In this document: positions 1 through 6,033 of the stretch, piece by piece
How the letters are laid out: each line of letters opens with the position of its first letter
How positions within the stretch are numbered: position 1 is the stretch's first letter
NCBI GenBank assembly: GCA_040902925.1
Contig: JBBDWJ010000064.1
Coordinates: forward strand, 1-7,710
DNA: 7,710 nucleotides
Direction: 5' to 3'
Source: JBBDWJ01 sp040902925
Lineage (GTDB): Bacteria > Acidobacteriota > Terriglobia > Bryobacterales > UBA6623
Position numbers and translations under genes: made by a program
Notes under the pieces: generated by a model
The model's input: only the letters and a program-made list of their open reading frames with translations
Told to the model about the DNA's origin: nothing
Database searches by the model: none

Positions 1-816
1 AAATGCCTCCAGCTCATCGAGGCTCGCCAGCGTCTGTTCGACGCCCGTCCGCGTGCGCTCCGGATAATTCGCCAGATGCACCTGCGCGAACTCCCGAAGC
101 CAACTATCCCATTGGCGCGAGGCTTGCCCAGGTCCCGCGGGCGAACCGGAATCCTTGCGGCTCCAATTCAACTGCACGGCGCGAACAAGCTGCAGCAAAT
201 GCGAAGAGCGGATCAGCCGCGCCCGCGCCCTGGCCAACCAGGACGGCGATTCGCCCTCCACTGCCCGCCGCACCAGCAATCCATCTTCGACGTCGAACTG
301 CGCGGCGCCGCCCATCTGCACGTCCACAAAATCGTTGCCGACGAAAAAACTGAGCAAGACCACGCGCGGCTCATAGCGCGGCCATATCGACTGCAACAAT
401 CGAAACTGGTCTCCAGGGCCCGTGCCGGGCACCGCGGCTTTGACCAGCCGCACAGGCTGCGCGAGCCGAAGCTCGCGCTCTAGGAGAAAAAGAAATGATT
501 CCTCGAACTCCACGCCCCAGCCGAAGGCCATGGAATCGCCCAACCCAACGATCGCCGGACCTTGGAGCGCCGCGTGGTCACGCCAACCCTCGCCGTCGAT
601 GCGGATCTCGACATCCCAAAGCCGGGTGACATGCCGCCGTGTGATGTTGGGGCGCAGCCGCAAGTTGCCTTCCGCGTCGCGCGTGTACAAATCCAACTCG
701 AGTTGCGGCGCGGCATGAAACCAATAGCGCAGCACGAACTCGGCAGCGGCAACAGCCAGTGCCGCCGAAAAAAGCACGACGCCGGCCTTGAGGACCCAAC
801 TTTGACGAGAACGCAT
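1..816 (-). CDS. SGNH/GDSL-family hydrolase, membrane-anchored, 3' end cut off by window edge
   Basis: The reading frame is open for 272 codons from an ATG at 816-814 down to base 1, so the C-terminus is missing. Residues about 8-25 form a hydrophobic, Ala/Val/Leu-rich segment after a short basic N-terminus (MRSRQS), which suggests a signal anchor with the enzyme outside the cytoplasm. Two SGNH motifs are visible. Block I is GDSMAFGWG at 93-101 with the presumed nucleophile Ser95, and block III is the GND at 160-162 in FFVGNDF. A Gly-rich turn at 131-135 (GTGPG) sits about where block II falls. The block V Asp-His pair would lie beyond the edge. The family comprises esterases, lipases and acyl transferases; the substrate here cannot be told. 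A purine-rich GGGGA lies a few bases upstream of the start. The gene is divergent from the lipid methyltransferase, with 183 bp between starts. An acyltransferase-like role in cell-surface polysaccharide modification is possible but is inference. Confidence 0.85.
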   Translation of the reverse strand, partial: MRSRQSWVLKAGVVLFSAALAVAAAEFVLRYWFHAAPQLELDLYTRDAEGNLRLRPNITRRHVTRLWDVEIRIDGEGWRDHAALQGPAIVGLGDSMAFGWGVEFEESFLFLLERELRLAQPVRLVKAAVPGTGPGDQFRLLQSIWPRYEPRVVLLSFFVGNDFVDVQMGGAAQFDVEDGLLVRRAVEGESPSWLARARARLIRSSHLLQLVRAVQLNWSRKDSGSPAGPGQASRQWDSWLREFAQVHLANYPERTRTGVEQTLASLDELEAF

Positions 817-999
817 GCCAGTTCCCCAGCATAGCCGCTGACAAGCTGCGCTGGAGGCCGCGGCCGGAGCGCAAACGGGAGCCACGTCTCTTGGCCGCAA
901 ATTGCAGGTAACACCTCGTCATGCCTGCGTTGTCTGATTTATGCTCCAATGTTTACAAGTGCCTCGGTTCACTTCCGAACGAATTAGGAGACAGGGAGA

Positions 1000-2289
1000 A
1001 TGTCCAGAGCACAGGCAGGATTTCAAGAAGCCCTCAGCCCGCGGGAATCGTCGTCGCGCGACACGGCCTCGCGTCTGCAGTCATTTCTGGAACAAGGCCT
1101 CGCGCAGTTCTCTTTCGAAATCATCATCACCGACTGGAAGGGTTTTTCCTACACGCTCGGCCTCAAGCAGCCGCACTGGCGCGGCCTGCCCCTCGAAATC
1201 CACATAAAGACCGAGGCTGCCGGGAAGGAATTGCTGGCGCTCGATGCGCTGGGATTCCTCGACCGTTTCGTGGCGGGCGAGGTCGACATGACCGGCAACA
1301 TTTACGTACTGGCCTCGATCCGCGACGCGATGAGTCTTACGATGCCGTGGTGGAGGCTCATTCCGCGCATGATCGCCGGCCGCACCTTTCAGTTCCAGAA
1401 TGTCTCGCGAGCCAGCGTCAACGTCAAAAGCCATTACGACATTCCTCAGGAAGCGCTGCATCAGTATCTCGACCGCGCTTACATGTCTTACTCCTGCGGA
1501 ATGTTCGAGCACCCCGAACGGCTTGCCGTCGACGAGCTGGTGCGCGCCGGCCAAGGGCAATCCGACGACTTCGATTCGCTCGAGAAGGCGCAATGGCGCA
1601 AGTACAAAGACGCCGCTGATTTCGTGAAGCCCGAGCAAGGCGAGAATTTTCTCGACGTCGGCTGCGGGTACGGCGGCCAACTACGCGTAGCTCTCGAAAA
1701 TCACTCTTTCGGCAAGGCGGTTGGCTGGACGCATTCACATAACCAAGTTGTCGAGGGCAGAAACGCTCTCGCGCCGTTTGACCCCGCGCTCTGGGAGCTC
1801 AACGAAGGAGACTATCGCGAAGACCATCGCGTGTTCGACCACGTCACCTCAACGGGCATGATCAGCCATGTCGGCCCGCGGGGACTCGTGCCGTACGTGC
1901 GCGAAGTGCGCCGCCGCATCAGGAAGGGCGGCCGCTACGTGCATCACGCGTTGATGACGCCCTACAGCGGCCATCCTCTCGACGCGCAGATCGGCGTGGC
2001 ATTCAACAAGAAGTATGTCTGGCCGGGGTTCCACTGGTTCACGTTCGGCGAGCACATCACCGCGCTGGAGGAAAACGGATTCGAAGTCACCCGCTCGGCT
2101 AATCTGTCGGCGCACTACGCCAAGACAACCGCCGCGTGGTACGAACGCATGATGGCGGGCCATCAAAGTATCCGGCGCAGCCTGGGCGAGGCTACCTTCC
2201 GCGCCTGGCAGATCTATCTGGCAGCAACGTCACAAGGTTTTCTCGAGGGATCGGTACATATCTACCGTACCTACTGCCGCGCCGTCTGA
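1000..2289 (+). CDS. Cyclopropane-fatty-acyl-phospholipid synthase family SAM methyltransferase
   Basis: The 429-residue protein matches the CFA synthase layout; E. coli Cfa is 382 residues. Family members transfer a methylene or methyl group from S-adenosylmethionine to the double bond of phospholipid acyl chains at the membrane. Residues about 25-130 resemble the N-terminal lipid-binding domain (LGFLDRFVAGEVDMTGNI, 84-101). The catalytic domain follows, with SHYDIP at 144-149, YSCGMFEHP at 164-172, the SAM-binding loop FLDVGCGYGG at 217-226, GMISHVGP at 286-293 and AWYERM at 379-384. By motif alignment to E. coli Cfa, the active-site Cys (C166), His (H316) and Tyr (Y373) are present. The bicarbonate-binding Glu of the usual GMFEHVGP motif is replaced by Ser289. 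The start at 1000 is supported by AGGAG at 986-990, nine bases upstream. The gene converges on the acetyltransferase with a 15-bp gap. Family membership is secure; cyclopropanation itself is not, so no symbol is given. Confidence 0.9.
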   Translation: MSRAQAGFQEALSPRESSSRDTASRLQSFLEQGLAQFSFEIIITDWKGFSYTLGLKQPHWRGLPLEIHIKTEAAGKELLALDALGFLDRFVAGEVDMTGNIYVLASIRDAMSLTMPWWRLIPRMIAGRTFQFQNVSRASVNVKSHYDIPQEALHQYLDRAYMSYSCGMFEHPERLAVDELVRAGQGQSDDFDSLEKAQWRKYKDAADFVKPEQGENFLDVGCGYGGQLRVALENHSFGKAVGWTHSHNQVVEGRNALAPFDPALWELNEGDYREDHRVFDHVTSTGMISHVGPRGLVPYVREVRRRIRKGGRYVHHALMTPYSGHPLDAQIGVAFNKKYVWPGFHWFTFGEHITALEENGFEVTRSANLSAHYAKTTAAWYERMMAGHQSIRRSLGEATFRAWQIYLAATSQGFLEGSVHIYRTYCRAV

Positions 2290-2303
2290 GCGACACGGCG
2301 CGG
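2277..2303. terminator. Candidate bidirectional hairpin between convergent genes
   Basis: A 9-bp perfect inverted repeat (CCGCGCCGT at 2277-2285, ACGGCGCGG at 2295-2303) encloses a 9-base loop. The methyltransferase stop codon (2287-2289) lies in the loop and the stop of the opposing acetyltransferase (2305-2307) begins two bases after the right arm. The symmetry would give a GC-rich hairpin in RNA from either strand, as expected at a convergent gene end. Neither side has a U-tract, so it is not a classic intrinsic terminator; it could mainly protect 3' ends or block read-through. Confidence 0.5.
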
Positions 2304-2304
2304 T

Positions 2305-2787
2305 CTACGGGGTGGCCAGCCTCTTGCTCAGAAAAAAAGTCGCCGCACCGCCTTCGCGGCTGCCGAAGCCAAGCCGGCGATACAGGCGTTGAGCGCCGTC
2401 GTTGTCTTCGCGGACTTCAAGAGTGAGCTTGCCGCAGCCGAGAGACAAGGCCTTGGCTTCCACCGCTTCGATCAGACTTCGCCCCACGCCCCGCCCCTGA
2501 CAGTCCTGCGAAACCGCCAAGTCGTGAATGTTGACCAGCGGCTTGGCGGTAAAAGTCGAAAACCCGGTAAAACAAACTGCTACCCCGACAGCGCGGCCAT
2601 CGAGCCAGGCCAGGAAAACAAACGACCCCGCATGACGCCGCAGGCCCGGCACGATTTCGCGGACGACGGCTTCATCCAGCGGGGCGCCTTGACCGATCGG
2701 CAGCCGGGCATACTCGTCTATCAGCCGCGCGACGGCATCCGCGTCGCTGGTGTTTGCCAGATCCGCTTCCCGAATCTCTACTTCCAT
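2305..2787 (-). CDS. GNAT-family N-acetyltransferase
   Basis: The 160-residue protein is a single GNAT domain, the usual size for the family, which moves an acetyl group from acetyl-CoA to an amine. The acetyl-CoA pyrophosphate-binding loop is QGRGVG at 97-102, in the motif A context LAVSQDCQGRGVGRSLIE. Motif B follows as LEVREDNDGAQRLYRRLGF at 123-141, where the Asn and Tyr typical of GNAT enzymes are visible. Upstream strands (SFVFLAWLDGRAVGVAVCF, 55-73) fit beta-2 to beta-4. The frame stays open to an ATG at 2922, but that 45-residue extension is encoded by the ATCATGG repeat array and is rich in Arg, His and Ser. The ATG at 2787-2785 (MEVEIREADL) is preferred because it gives a normal GNAT N-terminus. 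Its ribosome binding site is weak: a GGGGGA lies rather far upstream. Substrate unknown. It is divergent from the adenosyltransferase gene, and the repeats lie between them. Confidence 0.88.
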   Translation of the reverse strand: MEVEIREADLANTSDADAVARLIDEYARLPIGQGAPLDEAVVREIVPGLRRHAGSFVFLAWLDGRAVGVAVCFTGFSTFTAKPLVNIHDLAVSQDCQGRGVGRSLIEAVEAKALSLGCGKLTLEVREDNDGAQRLYRRLGFGSREGGAATFFLSKRLATP

Positions 2788-2848
2788 CGTGTTTTTTCCA
2801 TCCCCCGCGGCGCGCGCAACGAATCGAGGCCCCCACGCTACACAAGAG

Positions 2849-2956
2849 CTATCATGGCCCCGCGCCGCGCGCGACTTATCATGGCACTCGCGCGCCACGC
2901 GCGATCTATCATGGCCACGCACGATCTATCATGGCCGCGCGCGATCTATCATGGTA
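2849..2956. repeat. Five degenerate direct repeats with core ATCATGG
   Basis: The heptamer ATCATGG begins at 2851, 2878, 2908, 2928 and 2948, giving spacings of 27, 30, 20 and 20 bases. The last three copies are the best conserved and share CGATCTATCATGG, forming a near-tandem array with a 20-bp unit (2901, 2921, 2941). Copy 2 reads GCGACTTATCATGG; copy 1 keeps only CTATCATGG. The filler between the older copies is CG-rich, with runs such as CGCGCGC. The array lies between the divergent acetyltransferase and adenosyltransferase genes and its last copy ends four bases before the latter's start codon. It is too short and too uneven for CRISPR, with no unique 30-40 bp spacers. Repeated regulator binding sites or slippage-generated satellite DNA are both possible. 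Confidence 0.8.
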
Positions 2957-2960
2957 GGAG

Positions 2961-3605
2961 ATGAGCGAAACCACCTACAACGATCCGAAGCTGGCGCTGA
3001 ACCGTATCTACACCAAGCGCGGCGACCAGGGGGAAACGAGCCTCGTCAACGGGCGCGCCGTGCCCAAAGACGACGTCAAGATCGAAGCCTATGGCACCGT
3101 CGACGAGCTGAACGCCTTCGTTGGCGCGGCCTGCGTGACGGCGCAGGAGCTGGCGCCCTCCCACGCGGCGCTCCAAAGACTGATTGTGATTCTCGTTCGC
3201 GTGCAGCATGAGTTGTTCAATCTGGGCTCGGTGCTGGCCACCGACCCGGGCGAGGTCCATCCGCGCCAGCCCCAGGTGGGTGATCGCGACATCGAGCAGC
3301 TCGAAACCGAGATCGACGAGATGAACGCATCGCTCGGCAAGCTGCGCTCGTTCGTGCTGCCAGGCGGCTGCCGCCTCAACACCGACCTGCATCTGTGTCG
3401 AACCGTGTGCCGCCGCGCCGAACGCCTCTGCGTCGCGTTGGGCCGCAACGAGCAAGTGCCCTCCGCCGCGCTGCGTTATCTCAACCGGCTGAGTGACGCA
3501 TTTTTCGTGTGGAGCCGCTGGGCGTCGCAGCAGCTAGGCGAACCCGAGGTTCTCTGGGATCCCAACCGGGCCGCGTCAGGGGATGCAGGTCAAACGCCAC
3601 AATGA
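2961..3605 (+). CDS. pduO: PduO-type cob(I)alamin adenosyltransferase
   Basis: The 214-residue protein adds the 5'-deoxyadenosyl group of ATP to cob(I)alamin, or to cob(I)yrinic acid diamide, making coenzyme B12 in the cytoplasm. Its motifs are those of the PduO/MMAB trimer type rather than CobA/BtuR or EutT. The N-terminal ATP-binding segment is IYTKRGDQGETSL (16-28), followed by YGTVDELNAFVG (44-55). The C-terminal half has FVLPGG (131-136), RTVCRRAER (147-155) and RYLNRLSD (172-179), which build the ATP and cobalamin pocket. An in-frame TAG at 2955-2957 rules out an upstream start, so ATG 2961 is the first possible. AGGAG at 2956-2960 touches this ATG with no spacer, which is unusual. A short upstream frame ends in TGA overlapping the start as ATGA. 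No cobalamin riboswitch was recognised upstream. The family call is strong; pduO is the family symbol, not proof of a propanediol role. Confidence 0.93.
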   Translation: MSETTYNDPKLALNRIYTKRGDQGETSLVNGRAVPKDDVKIEAYGTVDELNAFVGAACVTAQELAPSHAALQRLIVILVRVQHELFNLGSVLATDPGEVHPRQPQVGDRDIEQLETEIDEMNASLGKLRSFVLPGGCRLNTDLHLCRTVCRRAERLCVALGRNEQVPSAALRYLNRLSDAFFVWSRWASQQLGEPEVLWDPNRAASGDAGQTPQ

Positions 3606-3735
3606 AATCCCGCTGATTGGAACAGGGTGGCGCGAATCTTTGTTGCGGGCGGACGCGATTTGCAATCGGTGTTTCTAGCGACCGGGGCGCGTCTCTGCGC
3701 GCTGCGCCAACCACCCGATCGTAGCGCCCGCCGTC

Positions 3736-3744
3736 TGCGATAAT
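3736..3744 (+). promoter_or_regulatory. Candidate extended -10 promoter close to the purM start
   Basis: TGCGATAAT matches the extended -10 pattern (TG, one base, then a TATAAT-like hexamer with five of six bases). No good -35 hexamer is seen 16-18 bases upstream, as is allowed for extended -10 promoters. Transcription would begin about 6-8 bases downstream, near 3750-3752, leaving only about 8-10 bases before the purM ATG. This rests on sequence match alone. Confidence 0.4.
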
Positions 3745-3759
3745 GGTCTGTTTTCCCCC

Positions 3760-4800
3760 ATGCCCCCAAAGCGTTCGCTCACCTACGAAGATGCCGGAGT
3801 CAGTTTCCGCGAGGCCGGCCGCGCCAAAGCGCGCATCAAAACCCTGGCGCAGCAGACCTTCGACAAGAATGTCCTAACGGGGATCGGCTCGTTCGGCGCC
3901 GCCTATGCCCTCTACGGCCAGTCCTTTCGGCACCCGATCCTGATCAGCTCCGCCGATGGCGTCGGCACAAAGCTCAAAGTAGCCTTCGCGACCGGCGTTC
4001 ACAACACGGTCGGGCAGGATCTGGTCAATCACTGCGTGAACGACATCGCGGTGCAGGGGGCGCGGCCGCTGTTTTTCCTCGACTACCTGGCGACGGGTAA
4101 GCTCGACGCCGCCGTGACGGCCAAGGTGATCGAGGGTCTTAGCCGCGCGTGCAAGCAGAACTCCTGCGCCCTCATCGGCGGCGAAACGGCGGAGATGCCC
4201 GGCATGTACCAGCCCGGCGAATACGATCTGGCGGGCTTTATCGTAGGCGTGGCCGAACGGGGCCGGATGCTCGACGGCAAGAAGATCCGCGCGGGCCACA
4301 GCTTGATCGGACTACCCTCGACGGGCTTGCACACCAACGGATACTCCCTGGCGCGCAAACTATTGTTTGAAGTCGCCGGCTACAAGCCCTCAACCGTTCC
4401 GCCCAAGCTCGGCGTGACACTCGGGAGCGAGCTGCTTAAGATCCACCGCAGCTACCACAAGGCGATTCAGGCGCTGCTGGCGGAAAAGCTGCTCGACGGG
4501 GCAGCCCACATCACCGGAGGCGGCATCACCGACAACACGCCGCGCATGCTGCCGGCCGGCCTGCGAGCCCGCGTTCGCTACGGCGCCTGGCCGGTGCTGC
4601 CGGTCTTCGACCTGCTGCGCGAGACCGGAGCGGTGAAATTGCCCGACATGCTGCAAACCTTCAACATGGGAATCGGCATGATTCTGGCAGTGCCGCCGCG
4701 GTCGGAAGCCAAAGCCCTGGCGATTCTGCGGAAAAACCGCGAGCGCGCCTACGTTATCGGCCAGGTGGAAAAAGGCCGCGGGGGAGTGGTTTACGAATGA
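3760..4800 (+). CDS. purM: Phosphoribosylformylglycinamidine cyclo-ligase (AIR synthetase)
   Basis: PurM uses ATP to close formylglycinamidine ribonucleotide (FGAM) into aminoimidazole ribonucleotide (AIR), the fifth step of de novo purine synthesis, in the cytoplasm. The 346 residues match the family's usual length of about 340-350. Visible signatures are LTYEDAGV at 7-14, SADGVGTKL at 64-72, the GGETAEMPGMY segment at 140-150, STGLHTNGYSL at 187-197, ITGGGITDN at 251-259 and FNMGIGM at 301-307. These cover the ATP-grasping and dimer core of the PurM/PurL superfamily, with nothing missing. The start at 3760 places LTYEDAG at its normal distance from the N-terminus. There is no Shine-Dalgarno sequence; the bases before the ATG are TTTTCCCCC. 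With the nearby promoter candidate this suggests a very short leader. purN follows after 145 bp on the same strand, a common pairing in bacteria. Confidence 0.97.
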   Translation: MPPKRSLTYEDAGVSFREAGRAKARIKTLAQQTFDKNVLTGIGSFGAAYALYGQSFRHPILISSADGVGTKLKVAFATGVHNTVGQDLVNHCVNDIAVQGARPLFFLDYLATGKLDAAVTAKVIEGLSRACKQNSCALIGGETAEMPGMYQPGEYDLAGFIVGVAERGRMLDGKKIRAGHSLIGLPSTGLHTNGYSLARKLLFEVAGYKPSTVPPKLGVTLGSELLKIHRSYHKAIQALLAEKLLDGAAHITGGGITDNTPRMLPAGLRARVRYGAWPVLPVFDLLRETGAVKLPDMLQTFNMGIGMILAVPPRSEAKALAILRKNRERAYVIGQVEKGRGGVVYE

Positions 4801-4882
4801 GGCGATCTGCTTCGCGGCCCGAAAATGGGCAGGGTCATCGGGAACGTGCCGGCGCGTACCGGCGCGCACGCCCCATCAGCCC

Positions 4883-4896
4883 GCGGCTTCGGCCGC
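4883..4896 (+). promoter_or_regulatory. UUCG-tetraloop hairpin in the purM-purN gap
   Basis: GCGGC and GCCGC form a perfect 5-bp stem around TTCG, giving the very stable C(UUCG)G tetraloop in RNA. It lies 82 bases after the purM stop and 49 bases before the purN start. There is no U-tract, so a classic terminator is unlikely; it may act as a processing or stability element. In GC-rich DNA such a stem can arise by chance. Confidence 0.4.
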
Positions 4897-4900
4897 CGTC

Positions 4901-4918
4901 TCACGGCCGGCGCCGTGA
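4901..4918 (+). promoter_or_regulatory. Second hairpin, upstream of purN
   Basis: TCACGGC and GCCGTGA form a 7-bp perfect inverted repeat with a four-base loop (CGGC). It ends 27 bases before the purN ATG, starts four bases after the UUCG hairpin, and has no U-tract. It could limit or set the ratio of purN to purM expression by pausing or mRNA processing; that function is inferred from position only. Confidence 0.4.
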
Positions 4919-4945
4919 CATCGCAACTTCGCCGGCGGTAACAGC

Positions 4946-5587
4946 ATGAACAAGCTAGGCATTCTGCTGTCGGGCAGGGGCTCCAATTTCGAGGCCATCG
5001 CCGCCAGCGTGGCGGCCGGGAGAATCCCGGCTGAAATCGCGATCGTCCTTAGCAACAAACCGAAAGCTGCCGGCCTTGAGCTCGCCAGGAAACGCGGCAT
5101 CCCCGCCGACTGCATCCCCTCACGGGGCCTGGAGCGCGAAGAATACGACCGCGAGGTCGTTGCGCGCCTCAAGCAGGCCGGGGTTGACCTGGTTTGCCTG
5201 GCCGGTTTCATGCGCCTGTTGAGTTCGCATTTCGTCGAGCAGTTTCCGCAGCGCATCTTGAACATCCATCCGTCGCTTCTCCCGGCGTTTCCGGGCCTGG
5301 AAGCCCAAAAACAAGCGATCGAGCACGGCGTGAAATTTTCCGGCTGTACCGTCCATTTTGTCGATGAACGGCTCGACGCCGGCCCGATCCTGTTGCAAGC
5401 CATCGTCCCAGTACTTGACAGCGATACGGAACAGACTCTCTCCCAGCGAATCCTCCAAGAAGAACACCGCATCTATTCCGACGCCATCAACCTCGTGCTG
5501 AGCGGCAAGTTCCGGGTCGATGGCCGCCGCGTGATTCGTCAAAAGGCGATCACACAGATCCGCGACATGCGCGAACTCTCCCGCTAG
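4946..5587 (+). CDS. purN: Phosphoribosylglycinamide formyltransferase (GAR transformylase)
   Basis: PurN transfers a formyl group from 10-formyl-tetrahydrofolate to glycinamide ribonucleotide, the third step of de novo purine synthesis. The 213 residues match the family (E. coli PurN is 212). The phosphate-binding loop is LLSGRGSNFEA at 7-17. The catalytic residues fall at the same numbers as in E. coli: Asn106 and His108 in ILNIHPSLLPAFPG (104-117) and Asp144 in HFVDERLDAGPILLQ (137-151). The LAGFMRLL segment at 85-92 that lines the folate site is also present. The start is the first ATG that gives the normal N-terminus MNKLGILLSGRGSN. The only ribosome-binding-like sequence is a poor GGCGG about seven bases upstream. 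It lies 145 bp after purM and could be cotranscribed with it. It converges on the TonB-family gene across a 459-bp gap. Confidence 0.97.
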   Translation: MNKLGILLSGRGSNFEAIAASVAAGRIPAEIAIVLSNKPKAAGLELARKRGIPADCIPSRGLEREEYDREVVARLKQAGVDLVCLAGFMRLLSSHFVEQFPQRILNIHPSLLPAFPGLEAQKQAIEHGVKFSGCTVHFVDERLDAGPILLQAIVPVLDSDTEQTLSQRILQEEHRIYSDAINLVLSGKFRVDGRRVIRQKAITQIRDMRELSR

Positions 5588-5650
5588 ATTCTCTCCGACG
5601 TGAAGTTGCGGCCCCTGCGCGGGTGGGAAGCCTCTCTCTGTCCTCTTTTC

Positions 5651-5662
5651 GGAATGCATTCC
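5651..5662. repeat. Perfect 12-bp palindrome GGAATGCATTCC
   Basis: GGAATGCATTCC equals its own reverse complement. It lies 64 bases after the purN stop, at the edge of the low-GC block. A dyad of this length is a plausible site for a dimeric DNA-binding protein. No gene start lies close by, so its role is unknown. Confidence 0.5.
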
Positions 5663-6016
5663 AAGTTACAAATTGACCTATGACCACATCCAGGCACTCA
5701 CAGACTCATATACTCAAACGTCCAAGAGCAGACACCGGACAAAATCAACAAAATATGCGTTGTTTCACAACATCACTATAATTTGAACTACATTTTTCTG
5801 ACGCCGGATTATCAATTCAACTCGCTGAAGCAACCTGCAATACATATTGATATACGATTGAGAAGATTTAACGTTACAGGGCGTTACCATGCGTGCGTCA
5901 TGTCATACATCGCGAAGACCGAGACAGAGGAACTAAACCGCACTTCCGAAATCAGGCCGTGCATCGATTACAGAGGGAACATCAAGCGGTTATCGACGGG
6001 AGCCAGCGCCGCGACT

Positions 6017-6033
6017 GCATCCGTCCTGGATGC
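6017..6033 (-). terminator. Weak terminator-like hairpin after the TonB-family gene
   Basis: GCATCC and GGATGC form a 6-bp perfect inverted repeat around a five-base loop. The hairpin begins 14 bases past the minus-strand stop codon (6049-6047), a usual distance for a 3'-end structure. No U-tract follows on the minus strand, so it is only a candidate. Confidence 0.3.

Noticed and set aside
856..865. Palindrome GGCCGCGGCC in the divergent region
   Set aside because: Made only of G and C in a GC-rich region, where such palindromes are common.
480..914. Minus-strand 144-codon frame
   Set aside because: It is an out-of-frame shadow of the SGNH hydrolase on the same strand. The hydrolase frame carries the GDS and GND motifs; this one carries none.
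930..957. Promoter for the methyltransferase (TTGTCT, then TTTACA)
   Set aside because: The -10 hexamer matches only three of six consensus bases, so it cannot be told from chance.
1081..1680. Minus-strand 199-codon frame
   Set aside because: It is antisense to the methyltransferase gene, which has clear family motifs, and shows no motif of its own.
2788..2922. N-terminal 45-residue extension of the GNAT acetyltransferase to the ATG at 2922
   Set aside because: The extension is encoded by the repeat array, is rich in Arg, His and Ser, and adds nothing resembling a GNAT fold. ATG 2787 gives a normal domain start.
2849..2956. CRISPR array
   Set aside because: The conserved unit is under 20 bases and is spaced at 20-30 bases, leaving no spacers of normal length. 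No cas gene is present.
2788..2960. Cobalamin riboswitch upstream of the adenosyltransferase
   Set aside because: The region is only 173 bp, is dominated by the repeats, and has no recognisable B12-box sequence.
5588..5650. Intrinsic terminator after purN
   Set aside because: The only pairing (CCC with GGG near 5613-5627) is about three base pairs, and the T-rich stretch after it is broken by C residues.
5680..5781. 33-codon frame in the low-GC block
   Set aside because: No ribosome binding site, no recognisable features, and a length expected by chance in AT-rich DNA.
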